Positions 12,361 through 23,958 of a stretch of DNA of 64,000 bases are shown piece by piece; the stretch's first letter is position 1; the number at the start of each line of letters is the position of its first letter. Where the stretch lies: assembly GCA_038373865.1 (NCBI GenBank), contig JAXGGA010005875.1, forward strand, positions 1 to 64,000, read 5' to 3'. The notes beneath the pieces are model-generated. The model was given only the letters and a program-made list of their open reading frames with translations, did not search any database and had not been told where the DNA came from. A program made the position numbers and the translations under genes. The stretch comes from Uloborus plumipes. Taxonomy: Eukaryota; Arthropoda; Arachnida; Araneae; Uloboridae.

Positions 12361-12650
12361 CAAGGGCGGATACAAGGGAGGGGCGATGGGGGCGATCGCC
12401 CCTCCCTTTAGGGACTCTTCCACAGCGGTTCTTAGATTTTGAAGTTCAAAAAAGGCAGTTTTAGTTGATTTTTGATGATATTAAGAGAAAGGGTGAGGAT
12501 TCGGAGCTCTGATCTGGAAATTTTTCGAAATGGAAGACCAAAACATTTGTAACCAACATGTGTTAACAAGGGTGCATGGAGAAAAAAATGGGCAAGTAAG
12601 AAAAAAAACTCAATCGCCCCTCCCTTGGAACATTTCTGGATCCGCCCTTG
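12361..12650. mobile_element. hAT MITE nested in the 3-kb hAT derivative
   Basis: A 290-bp element starting CAAGGGCGGAT and ending ATCCGCCCTTG, with GGGAGGGGCGAT as the next conserved block on both sides. It is flanked by the 8-bp duplication TTAAAAAC (12353-12360 and 12651-12658). Non-coding. Confidence 0.88.
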
Positions 12651-12764
12651 TTAAAAACCTGCCTAAAAATGTATGCTTCTTAAAACTTCAATGGTGCACT
12701 CTACGTTTTATCAAATGACCATATCAATTGTTTTTGCCAAATTGGCAATCTCATTATTATTGTA

Positions 12765-13319
12765 CAGTAGCAACCGCTTATTAAAATCACCAGGACATTC
12801 GATTTCATAAAGCGACTGATTTTATAAACTGGCATACCTACACTTAAAGAAAAAGTTTTTAAAGATCAATTAAATGAAAAATAAATAAATTACTGCATTT
12901 CTATGTAGTTTTAAAAGTTTCAAAATACAGTAAAAACTAAATGAAGTTTACATTTTTATTTACATACGGATCTTAAAATACTGGCTTATAGACATTTGAG
13001 ATTAATGGAAATCGTACATACATAAAAGAGTGCAAATTTGGCATGCATTTCTTCGTCTTCCGAAACTCTTCCACTTCTTGGTGCTACATAACTTTGAAAT
13101 TTATTATGTCTATGGCATTTTTCAACATAATTGTATCTGTTGTTTTCAAATTACTAAACATACGCTTTCCAAAAACTTGATTTTATAAAACGGCAATACT
13201 GATTTTATTAAAAGAAAGTTTTAACATGTTTTGATATTGTAAGGATTCAGTTCCTGCAGATTTGATTTTAAAAAGTGGCTGATTTTATAATCCAGTGATT
13301 TTATTAGTGGTGGTTACTG
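12765..13319. mobile_element. pogo/Tigger-like MITE nested in the hAT derivative
   Basis: A 555-bp element. Ends start CAGTAGCAACCGC and CAGTAACCACCAC with TTATTAAAATCACC-type continuation, flanked by TA (12763-12764 and 13320-13321). GATTTTATAA-type motifs recur inside in both orientations. A further partial terminus lies just outside (13322-13342), making a short hairpin. Non-coding. Confidence 0.75.
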
Positions 13320-14415
13320 TACTAACCACCACTAATAAAACTAATAAAGTTTTATAAGTAAAGCTTCTCGCTTTTCACCATTTCTGAAAATTTATTAACG
13401 CTCTACTAATATTTTAAATCTACTTTTAATACGTTATTTTATATCTAATGTGTTAAATGTAAAAATTTTCATATTTTAAACCTTTACTACGCGCTCGCCA
13501 AATGTTGCCAAAATCGTTGTTACCTCACAAAACGTAAGTACTGAAAGAAGTTCAGACCGTACGTGTTAGCTTTTCGCTTTCTATGGTATTATTTTGATTT
13601 TGGTGCTTAATATTACTAAAACACCATGGAAATTTTAGATAGCAGCTCAGTGAATCACAAACTGGCGAACCTACAACTTCCTAGAAAAAAGAAAAATATG
13701 CATTGAATGAAGATCCAATTTTCAGTTTCTATAGTCCCTGTCGAGAGAACTTAAAAGATCGACAATTTCATAGTAGTAGTTTTGTCAAATACCGCCCAGC
13801 TGATACCGAATATAGAATCATATTTTTGTCGCCATCTTTGTCGTATCTTTCTTTGTTATTTATAAAACACTTTGCGATTATATCACTCAGTTGTCTCCAA
13901 GTTATGATATTAGTCTGCATTGAAATTAAAATTGATTAGTAAAAAAAAGAAAAGAAAAGAAAAAAGCACATTTGGAACATCGGATTGCAGCTAAGAAAGT
14001 ATCTGCATGACTACACTCAGTAGAAATGGTACGAATGAGTTCTCAACTTACTATTTCTCTGTCTCTCTCATACAGTTTTTGAGTGATACAAGCATGTGCA
14101 GAAAAATCTAGTGAACACTAAATCGAGTGGTAGTAAAGTAGAAATTTAGGCCAAAATCTGAATGACTTTATCGTAATGATTACAATTACAAAAAAAAAAG
14201 TAGTAGGAAATGAATATGTGACTCTACAAATCTCTTATAAACATTTATTTTTCTAATCTTTTGATTTTTTCCCCATCGGCCATCGGCATCGGCCATCGGC
14301 CGATGGAGGAGGAAAATAATCGGCAATCGGCCATCGGCCAACTTTGAACCATCGGCCAACAATCGGCATCGGCCCATCGGCCAAAAAGTGCCATCGGTCG
14401 AGCCTTATAAAATTT

Positions 14416-16477
14416 AACACATTTAACTATAAGTATTTTCTAACAAAGATTACGATTAACAATGAATTATCAATTTAAGGCTCACCTATTTTATTTTAGC
14501 GTAAAATAAGTTCAAAATAATTACTACTACAATTATTTGTATTCAACCCTATTTACTACTATTAGGAACCACTATGAATGTTGTACTAATAAGCACCCGG
14601 GCAACGCCGCGTAATAAATTAGTATATAATAAATATTAAGACTGAGACTATAAAAGACTACCCAAGAAATACAAGATTTCTTAACAAGAAAAAAAAAATC
14701 TTTATGAATGCATGCAGTTTGAAACCAAAGGCTTAAAAATGGAAACTATTGAAATTTGGCCAGTATTTGCATTCAAAAAAATACTGAAGTTTGAAAAGTT
14801 GGTTGCCTTCTTTTTTTTTAAGTTTATGCAAAAATTTAATATCATATTCTGCCTTGCTAAGCACAAAAGTGGTACACGCAGCGGAATTCTAACTGAGGTA
14901 TTGCTTTTCAAAGTTTTGCGCCTTTATGTATTTGATTCAGGTGCTACTATGTCAGCTTTTTTTTTTTTTTTTTAATATTCTCCGTTCTCAAACAACCATT
15001 GAATATTACATTCAGGTAAAATACGTTACAAAAAACCACCTGATGAAAAAAACTCAATTTTGATTTTTTAAAAAATGCAGATACGACCTCTGCGCTTAGT
15101 ACTGCAGTATTCGTGTTGTATTCTCAAAAGTTTGGCTTCAGGCACATCGGAATTTAATGTTTATATTTCGGCTTTTATCTATTTTTGGATTCATTTCTGA
15201 CAAAAATTAAAAGAAACATTCGCTAGAAGTTCATCAGTGCAACGGCAAGAAACTACCATCATGCGATTTTTTAAGCTATCTGTAGAACTACGAATTGAAT
15301 GGGCCTTTTGATTCTTTGCATTATCTATCCTTGGAAGTGCTTAGATAAAATCATCCCTTCATTAAGTCTCGCTTCAGATAAATCCCTTCCGGACAACTGA
15401 CCAATTTCTTGCATCGCGTTCGACTTTAATCATGTAAGGGAAACTAGGGACGTTAAATCCTCTTCTTTTACATACATTTTCGATACTTTTCTACCTCAAA
15501 AAGTTGATACTTTTTGGTAGCTTATAATGCCTGGCAACAAATATCGATGCACGTTCTTTTTTAAATTAAGTTACATTTTAATCTCTTTATAACTGATTTT
15601 TCAAGGCAGTAAGAACTGGGTCAAATTTCCACTTCAGCACCCTCAAGGGTATTTATTTGGAATCGGAACTTGGAGGACCTTGTGACCACGAGCATATTTA
15701 GCGTGCCTCAGTCACTATTAGTGAGCACGCTGGATATTCAACCGGCTGGGATCCAAACTGGGACTCCCGACCCCCATTCACGAATTCGAAGCGGACAACA
15801 CGGCCTTAGCCAACTCAAGCAATTTATACAAAATTCAAAAGTAATTCGAAAATTTAAAAAATGGGAAGAAATACTTCGAAGTGCGCACGCCTACTCTGCG
15901 AATTAATTTTCTTACCGAATATTATAAAAATCTCCTGGTCGGTCTTGGTCCTAGGCAAGTAACAGACATACATAATTCCCGAAAAAACTTATTGTTTTTT
16001 AAGTCAACCTAGAGACTGGAGTATTGTTTGTCAATTTTAAATACCATATTCAAGCGAAAAAAATATTTTAAACGTTCTAAAGACAAAAACTTGTTCTAGA
16101 GTTAGCGATAAAAGCATAAGCTTTTTTTTTTTTTTTGCAACTCCTCGCTATTTTATTAACAGAGCTTCTTCCAACACTTTTTAATTTACTTTTCAATCTT
16201 TCGCTTCAAAAAATTCCAAAACTTTAACTTCTGAAACAAAGAAAGATTGACAAATGTATTTCCTAATAGAATTATCAGTTTAGCATCGATCAAAAAAGCG
16301 TAAAATCTTCATTTTGTTCTTTCTTTAGTTGCATTCTTCTAAACGTTTAGTTAAAAATTCAGGCAAATTCAATTAAAAGATGGTTTTTATCTTATTTGTG
16401 TTTTTATTTTCGAAACTAATTAGTCATTCTCGACTTATAGCTGTTTAAAATGAAAAGTTCCACCAGAGATAAATAAG
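14416..16477. other. Intergenic with degenerate repeats
   Basis: A CCCGGGCAACGCCG fragment near 14598 resembles a Helitron 3' hairpin but lacks the CTAG end. Poly-T tracts lie at about 14958-14973 and 16121-16136. No gene was recognised. Confidence 0.45.
15620..15830 (-). repeat. Possible SINE-like sequence
   Basis: The minus strand contains an A-box-like TTGGCTAAGGCCG and, about 50 bases later, a B-box-like GTTTGGATCCCAG, followed by a moderately GC-rich non-coding body. No poly(A) tail or target-site duplication was identified, so the assignment is tentative. Confidence 0.3.
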
Positions 16478-16640
16478 CCTACTTTTCCGTATACCAACAT
16501 TGGTCTTTTAGCATCAGATCAATATTCTCTCAATTATATAAGGCTGTAAATTATGTCAAACATACCTTTTAAACATTTAAAACTGGTTTCCTAAAACAAA
16601 ATGTACCTCTCCTGAACAAAATAATCTTTGATAATATAGA
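16478..16640. repeat. End fragment of the 147-bp-array module
   Basis: Begins with AGCCTACTTTTCCGTA and continues through sequence matching the end region at about 24075-24230 (AGCATCAGATCAATATTCTC, then TATGTCAAACATACCTTT and ACCTCTCCT blocks). No tandem array follows, so it is truncated. Confidence 0.7.
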
Positions 16641-17643
16641 AATTATATCAGATTCAGTATCTTAAATTGATCAGTACAGTGCAACCGTTACTCTTAGGAC
16701 CTTTATAAATTCAGCTATATTTCGTTCAACTTTGCAGGGTACAATTTCATGAGAGGCAAATTAAGGGACAAAATTAGAAAATCAATAAATAAAAAATTTC
16801 CACTAACATAATATCAAACCTGAATAAGTAAAACGTAAATAAAGTAACAAATAAAGCAGTATTCCCTTTTTAATAATACAAAGACAGATTTTCTGATAAA
16901 AAATAACGTTTGATTTTTTTTTTTTTTCAAAAAAAGGAATTAGAAATTAAAATATCAAAATGAATAATTTCTACTCAAATCAATATCATGCAGGACATGA
17001 CGGCGCAGCACTGACGATTGATGGTGCCATTTATTGAGTTGCCGGGTAACCAATATGGCATACGGATGTGTGCGAGTGCTGGTTTTTGATCTGGGGTCCT
17101 TCGTGATGGTAATCCTTCTCTTTATCTACTTATCCTTAAGGACTTGACGGATCAGGGGCAAAGTTAGTTTATGTGCTTTCGGACGTACGCCACACGCTCA
17201 TCGCAATTCGTCATTACGAAAAATATGATTTGAATTCAAAATGTCAACATTCGATTTTGTTTCTTTCTTACATAAATGACGCTCTGTAAAATGGGACATA
17301 AAACATTCAATTCTTGAATAATGGAGCACTTTTGCAGTGCTCAGGCAGCACTCGAGCTCATTTTAGCATGTCTGTCAGGCATTGACTGATTGAGTGTATA
17401 CTGGACCGTTCACCTGATTTATTTCGAACCGACTTTCATCTTTGCTCAAATAACTACCGAGTTTTAACACAGTGTCCTTTACTGGTGTAGCGATAACAAA
17501 AATGACTGCCATTTTTATGAAAATAGATGCATTTATTATATCTCCAAGAATTCACTAAAAGAAATGTATTTACAAAACGACATAGCAGATCATATAACTT
17601 ACAAGAGCCAACTTAGAACTCATTGCCAAAACGTGCAGTAGAC
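16641..17643. other. Intergenic, no gene seen
   Basis: AT-rich, with a more GC-rich non-coding patch at about 16990-17210 that may be an old repeat. No family was recognised. Confidence 0.4.
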
Positions 17644-17816
17644 CAGGCCCGTCATTTAGAGAGGCAGGAGGGGTCAATTGCCCCCCCCCCCCCGACTTTG
17701 AGAAATCAATGTATTTACATATAAGTGGGCGTGGCTTTTGATGTTTTCCGATGAAATTGCATTGAGTTTGGACCCTTTGCCCCCCCCCCCTGGAAAAACT
17801 TGAAATGACGTCCGTG
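17644..17816. mobile_element. 173-bp hAT MITE with internal C runs
   Basis: Ends CAGGCCCGTCATTT and CACGGACGTCATTT (the latter on the minus strand) are inverted repeats. They are flanked by near-identical 8-bp direct repeats CAGTAGAC (17636-17643) and CAGTAAAC (17817-17824). Two runs of 10-14 C lie inside. Confidence 0.75.
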
Positions 17817-18029
17817 CAGTAAACTGTTTAAATACTTTTAAGAGATGCAAAGAAAAGGATACAAGTAAATCAAAGCAAACCATATAGTCACTTTACGACA
17901 GAAATTAAAGTTCCAATATTCTGTATGGAGAATTACACAACTTTCGGTTGAGATCATCGATGTGGCCAGAAGTGGATACTGAAACAACACTGCGCCAAAA
18001 CTACTACGGAGAAACTCTTTTATGCAATA

Positions 18030-18125
18030 CACCGCCAACTCGGTATTCCATCCAAGGACTGCAGTTTCGTGCTTGTTGGCACTGGTCAGTCTGGAATAGG
18101 AAGTAACCAAGTTGAAGGCAGAAAT
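18030..18125 (-). repeat. Dispersed repeat fragment, copy 1
   Basis: The segment GCAATACACCGCCAACTCGG, then TATTCCATCCAAGGACTGCAG, recurs almost unchanged at 28031-28075 inside the pogo-like element. Family not recognised. Confidence 0.55.
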
Positions 18126-19914
18126 CCTCTTATAGAAGCAAAGAGAGTCATAAAAACTGGTAGCTCATGTGAAATTAGAACACCAGCAAGTGTGTGTCTT
18201 GGCTTAGCGGCGGTAACTTACTGTTTTAAACTCTTTTGTATTTTCCCTCCAAGCGTCGTAGCATCAAGCATAGATTTTATATGTTGGCCTAACATCGAGC
18301 ATTTACTGTAATATCGAAAATGTATGATTACACCTACTGAATTTCAGTCATTTCTATAAAGTATTATCCATCAATATTCTACCAGCCATTCCTGTGCTGT
18401 ATCTTAACAGCATCATATGCTTCCGCAAGCACTCACCAATTATGTTGGTACTAAGAATTTTTCCTATGTTTATATAAGAAATCCTCTGCAAGTGCTCTTA
18501 GCAATCATTATAAATAATAATAGTTGAAGAAAAGCTTATGTTCGAATAAAAACTTAAAATACATTAAATAAAGAAAACTTAATTTCAGTTAAAATGCCCA
18601 TTTTCAAAGTAAGCAGTTAAAAATTGCAAAATATCGAGCTTCAAAATAAACGGCAGTGCAATAAGAATGTCGTAATAATCTTCTTAAATTGCCTCATATT
18701 ATGAAACTTTTTATTGAAGAACATTTTTCTTCAAAGGAGTTCTCTTTTCCTTTTAATTTCTCTTTTCTAAATATTGAAACTGGCGCTTTTAATATTATTA
18801 ACCGCAAACCTTGAAGAAGAGTAAAAATTCAAATGATAACTTTTACTGTAAACTTAACACGTAAGTACTTCCTCAAAATCAGCTTATTGAAGCAAAGTAA
18901 AATCCAGTTTTTTTAGAAATTGAGACGGAAAGGGGAATTTTTTGATAGTTTAGATAAACTCGTAATCCGATTGCAATTTTTTTCATTAACGTTATTAGTT
19001 AATGCTCCTTAGAAGTCATCTTTGTTGCGTATTTTTTTCTGATGGTGAAGCAGTATTGAATTTCAGTTTTCAATTGATTAGAAACTGGCTGCTATTTTTT
19101 TCTTTTAAACCAGCTTTTTCCACCCTTTTCATTCTTTAGAAAACCTTGTGATGATGTACTAAGGATGAGTTTGCTCAAAATTGAAGAGTTTGGAGGATGA
19201 TGGAGCTGTGTTACATTTTTTTGGAAATACACTCTGGACAATGGCAATTAATGAATACAGGTGAGCAAATACAACTTGGTACATCAAAAAGTAAATGTCA
19301 TTAGACCAACTTCATACGTTCACTAACGATAAAACCTTAAAACAAATAGCTGCAACAACTACAACAACAAAACTTGGAACTTTAATTACTCGCAATTTCG
19401 GTTTTGTCACATAACCCCTTCATCTCCCAAGCCCTTCAATTATATAACCCTGATTTTTAGGTTTTTATCATTATCCTTGTCGTCTCAACCCAAAATCAAG
19501 GGGAAAAACTAAGAGACCAAAACGCATTTGCTGTGCCGAAAAGGCAATTCTGAAAATGTACGCTATTCATGTGTGGTAGTTTTTGATTATACAAAATTTC
19601 TTCACAGGAATTTCGGTCGGAACGAACTTCTGTTCTAGTACAAATAACAAACAGGGGAGGGGAGATGTTGCGTAAAGATGAAAATCATTTATTGAAACAC
19701 GTCAACATTTTTACAGGTGCCTAAACAAAAAAAAGAGACAATGCTATGCAAAATGAGAAAAGGAAACAACAATCGGTGGCAAATTAGCAGTATAAAAACC
19801 AATGTTCCTTAAATCGTGCTAAAACTGCTGTAATTGTAAAATAAACTCCGTTAAAACTTACCCTCAAACTCAACAAAAGGAGCAATAACTGCTAAAATGA
19901 ACCTGTTTTTAGCC
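18126..19914. other. Intergenic, no gene seen
   Basis: AT-rich sequence with only short accidental reading frames. No termini or repeats were recognised. Confidence 0.45.
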
Positions 19915-20288
19915 TACTTATCCGTAAAAGTAAAAGAAAAACGAAAAAAACATGAGAAGGGTCTTGATGCATCTTCAAAGTATCGCGTAGTCCAAAAACT
20001 AAATTCAAAAACAAATTAAAGAATTAAATAAATATTGAAAAATTGAAAATTGGAAAGTAGATTTTTGAGTTGGAGAAAATGCGCGTCAGTCAGTCTGTGT
20101 CGGTCTGACCCTCAACCCCCCCCCCCTCACAATAACTTTTGAGTGAATAGTCCGATTTGAGCTTTTTTTTTTTTCGAAAGATCTCGACGAGCACACCTCA
20201 TTCCCAAATTTGAACGATTTTTCGCTCAGTTTGAACTGTTCAAAAAACCAGTCCTCTAATAGCTTTTGAGTTAAGAGTCTGATTTGAA

Positions 20289-20352
<64 letters not shown>

Positions 20353-20640
20353 AGAAAGAGAGAGGCATATTTCGTTTTTAAAAATCAGAGTTGAAAGCTA
20401 GAAGTGTATCTTAGGTACACATTTGCAGTCTTAGGGCCCTCTCCACATTGTCGTAAAGCAGAAAAATAAAGCAGAAACGTAAAATGGATTGCATAGTGTT
20501 TTATGGAAAGTACCCGGATTTTCGGTTTCTGCTTTCGTTTTCGGTCGCGTTTTACGCTGATGTGGAGCAGAGCCCTTACACAATTAAGAGCATATTGATC
20601 AGATGCTAGAATATTGATAAAAGCGGGAAAGGAGGCTCGC
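19915..20640 (+). repeat. 147-bp-array module, copy 3 (shortened)
   Basis: Begins TTAGCCTACTTATCCGTA and ends GCGGGAAAGGAGGCTCGCTTAGTTCTG, matching the ends of copy 1. Only about two 147-bp units remain (markers near 20131 and 20268), followed by a T run of about 62 bases (20290-20351). A Harbinger MITE is inserted near the right end. Confidence 0.75.
20434..20575. mobile_element. 142-bp PIF/Harbinger MITE
   Basis: Ends GGGCCCTCTCCACAT and GGGCTCTGCTCCACAT (minus strand) are inverted repeats, flanked by the 3-bp duplication TTA (20431-20433 and 20576-20578), the usual PIF/Harbinger signature. Removing it restores continuity with module copy 1. Confidence 0.85.
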
Positions 20641-23600
20641 TTAGTTCTGCTTGTCTATTTATTGCATTACATAGCCATGTGTAGCTATGTAAATATTTTA
20701 CTGTGGAGTCGCATTCCATTTTACCGCAAGGGACTTACGCAAATTTTATTGCTGTAAGGTGAGTTATTCTAATTTTACTGTTTGATGATTACTTTTTGAG
20801 ATAGGGTACAGCATTGAAACAATACCTACTATAACGTTTAATCACACAGACATGTTCAATTTGAACTTTTTTTCTTTTATTTTTCTTTTTTAACCATACT
20901 TCAATCAAAAAGTCAGGGTTATTAACCGACACCATTTTTATGATACGAATTCGATTGTGTGTTTCTCACGCATCATTAGTAAAGATTTGGAATGCCGAAC
21001 TCCTTTAGCAAATTACTCACTCACATAACTTGATAACAAATTTATTAAAATCCATGAATGAATATTTGAGGTGATGCTTCAAATTAAATAGATTATGCGA
21101 AATAGATTCTCCATTATGCAACTTACAAAACTGGGTGATGAATACCAATGTTTTCTCCAAATTAAATTTAAATGCAAATTCAAAGCAGAACTACCATGAA
21201 TTGTTCATTGTCATGGCTTCAAAATTCTCTAATATGATAATGGCATTTCTAGTTGTTAGAATTTTATCCATGAAATAGTTGATCCAGTAAGCTTTACAAT
21301 ATGATATGCTTTATCTTTCTTTATTTAAAACGAAGTAGCCATTCCAATTCATTCCGATTTCAAAGCAGTTATGCGTTACCCAAAACAAAACTGACATTAA
21401 AAAATGCCTAATATGAAAGAAAATCTCTTTAACATTGGTATTTGATTTTTTGCACACAACAGTAATCTGTTTCAGAGGAAGCCGGTTAATTGAATCAGCC
21501 GCTTGAATGAATCAAATCGTCAAAAACAGAATAAATCCAGCTTTGTCAAAAGAGCAAGGCTTTATTGAGAATCAGCAGTTTTATTGAATCAAAACTGATT
21601 AGAACATACGCGATTCATTTAAACAGAAGCCGCTGTATTACTTAATTTTTAATTTTCATAGCTTATTACTTTCTTCTATGGATAATACATAGGAAAAAGT
21701 ATTGGATTCGTGAACATTTTCAAATTTTTAATTGACATTATGTGCACTTTTTTAAGCTTCTATTTTGACCATTTTTGGAAAACGGTTTCGCCTACTCTTT
21801 TGAAAAAGAAAAACGTTAAACATCTATTGAAATGTCAGAAAAAAAGAAAAAGAAAAAACATTAGGCGGCATCATACGCACTCATAGACAAAAATAATTTT
21901 ATTTTTCTAAAATAATCATTAGTTCAAAGTGAAAATTGAAAAAAAGCTTACGCATAAGATTACATAAAATTTTTGTTTAAATTGATGTTAGATAAATATA
22001 TTTAATGAAATCTACTTCCAAAGAATTATTTCCCAGAAATCATTCTCAAAAATAAATCAAATCAATTGATTGTTTAAAAAAAACGTTCACAACAGTTTGA
22101 AGCAGATGTTTATTCTTAACAATACCTATATATTTAAAGAAACTTTAATAACTTTGTGAAAGCTAGAGCAACGTACTGTTACTGATGCTAACTTCCGCTT
22201 AACTTAATGTACATCAAATATTAGAACATCTCAATGATTAAAAATTAAATTAAAAAAGAAAACACCTTAAAAGTTAAAAGAAATTCTGTCTTAATCTTTA
22301 CAAGTGGAATTACTAAGCGGTGGCATATTTCCTGTTCGATGCCTTGAGGGAAATTTCGTAAGCCTGCATCTTGAGAACATTGTATGTTTTAAGTTAGTTC
22401 AATATTTGAGAGGAATAAAACAAGCAGTTCTGCATAGGCTTTAGATAAAGAAAATTGTATTTTCTTAAGCTAAGTTGCTTTTGCACTTGCTCATAAATAT
22501 TCATACTTTCAACTCTCATACTGTATGATATTCGTTTTGAATATGTTTATCTTCTTGCATTTTCATCTGTCTCTAGAAATTTCAATTTTGTCGCTGAAGG
22601 CTTTTAGAGAACGATTTGAAGAATGTGTTTTTCTCCTTGAAAAAAGAAAGAGTTTAGGGTGCAATTGTTTGCTCTACGTTTTAAATAAGTTAAGCTTTTT
22701 CAGTCCATTGTTCGTTATTCGTATAAAAATTATGTTCCTGAAATGGTGAATTGAAAAATCTGCTGCGAGCCTGATTTCTTGATTGCTGAATAAATTTTAT
22801 GTACTTTCCAAATCAGTAATTTATTTATGTGTGTATTTTTCAATTTTCTTTTTTGTTTTTGAAGCTGCGCTTTAATAACAAAAAAAGTGGCTGGGCGTCA
22901 AAATTTTTGTGGCAGTGGTCTTCGCCCATGGTTGGGATTCATGAAAAAATGATTGCCAGTTTTGGGGGAATGCACTAGCAGGAGCGCCCCGAAGGGGGGG
23001 TCACGGGAGGTCACTGTGACCTCTCAATAATTTTCGCATTCGGCATTTTGCTGACAATTCGGCAATTTGAAGACAATATTGCAGCATTGACATTATTTGT
23101 TCTCTTTAGTTTTTAGAATTGTTTTTTTTTTTTAATTCCTAATGTTTTTTCTCACGAAATGTTATGCCTGTACGACATGTGTGCATGCTTGTATTTTATC
23201 GTTCGGTAAACTTGGAACTTCATTCGACAAATTGATAACTTTCCCAATCCCAAAAATTTTAGTTTGGGGTGCCCCTGCGCTCTACGTCTGCAAACGGTTA
23301 TTTAAGCCCAATACGCAGCCCAGTTTGAAACAAACAACAAACATTATAACTAAGGCTGGGCTCTAATTCAACAAAAATGGGTGTAGCAGTGGGGTGGACT
23401 GGCAGGGCTGCAGCCCTCTCCGAAACTCTAAAACGAATTTTTTTAAGTTAAGCATTGATCTTTTTTTTTTTTTTTTCCCTTCTTTTCTTTTTAAAGTCGC
23501 AACATCAGAACAGTTTTCAGATTAAACAATTAGACAAAATTAAAAGAAAACAAGAAAAATAAGTTTTCGTAAAGTTTTGCTTCGTCTATTTTATTGTATG

Positions 23601-23958
23601 TCACGTTTATGAATATCTTATGTAATTCAATTTTGTACTTTTTTATAGCAAATATGTTTTAGAAACACCAATTATGCTTGTTCACTCATCCAATTCTTAA
23701 TTATACTTAGATAAATGTGATTGAAACCCAGTATTAGGAACAATAGCACAATCAATCTGAACATTAACGATATTAAAGCACAAATTTTCCAAAATATTGC
23801 AAGCATGTTATTCAAGAACACCTCCGTCAATGAAGGAAAATTTCAACCTTTAATTGTACCATTTTCAATTTTCAACAAAACGCTTTCCTTTTTAATACGC
23901 TTTTCTTAGTTTCACGTGTGAGTTTGCTTTTTTTTTTTTTTTTTTTTTTTTTTTGTTT
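20641..23958. other. Intergenic with unresolved repeat fragments
   Basis: AT-rich, no gene recognised. A GC-rich patch at 22975-23030 (GGAGCGCCCCGAAGG followed by GGGAGGTCACTGTGACCTC) and CAGTGGGGTGGACTGG near 23387 look like single transposon ends without partners. A long T run lies just before the hAT terminus at 23959. Confidence 0.45.

Larger units (their letters stand above)
11423..14407. mobile_element. hAT derivative with CATCGGCC-rich termini
   Basis: Ends pair TAAGGCTCGACCGATG (11423) with its complement ending at 14407, flanked by the 8-bp duplication TAAAATTT (11415-11422 and 14408-14415). Both subterminal regions (11440-11580 and 14275-14400) are packed with CATCGGCC/GGCCGATG motifs in both orientations, as expected for transposase-binding subterminal repeats. 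No transposase frame was found. The interior contains two nested MITEs. Confidence 0.88.

Noticed and set aside
15620..15830. Possible functional tRNA gene
   Set aside because: Box-like motifs exist but no cloverleaf stems or terminator; kept only as a weak SINE-like call.
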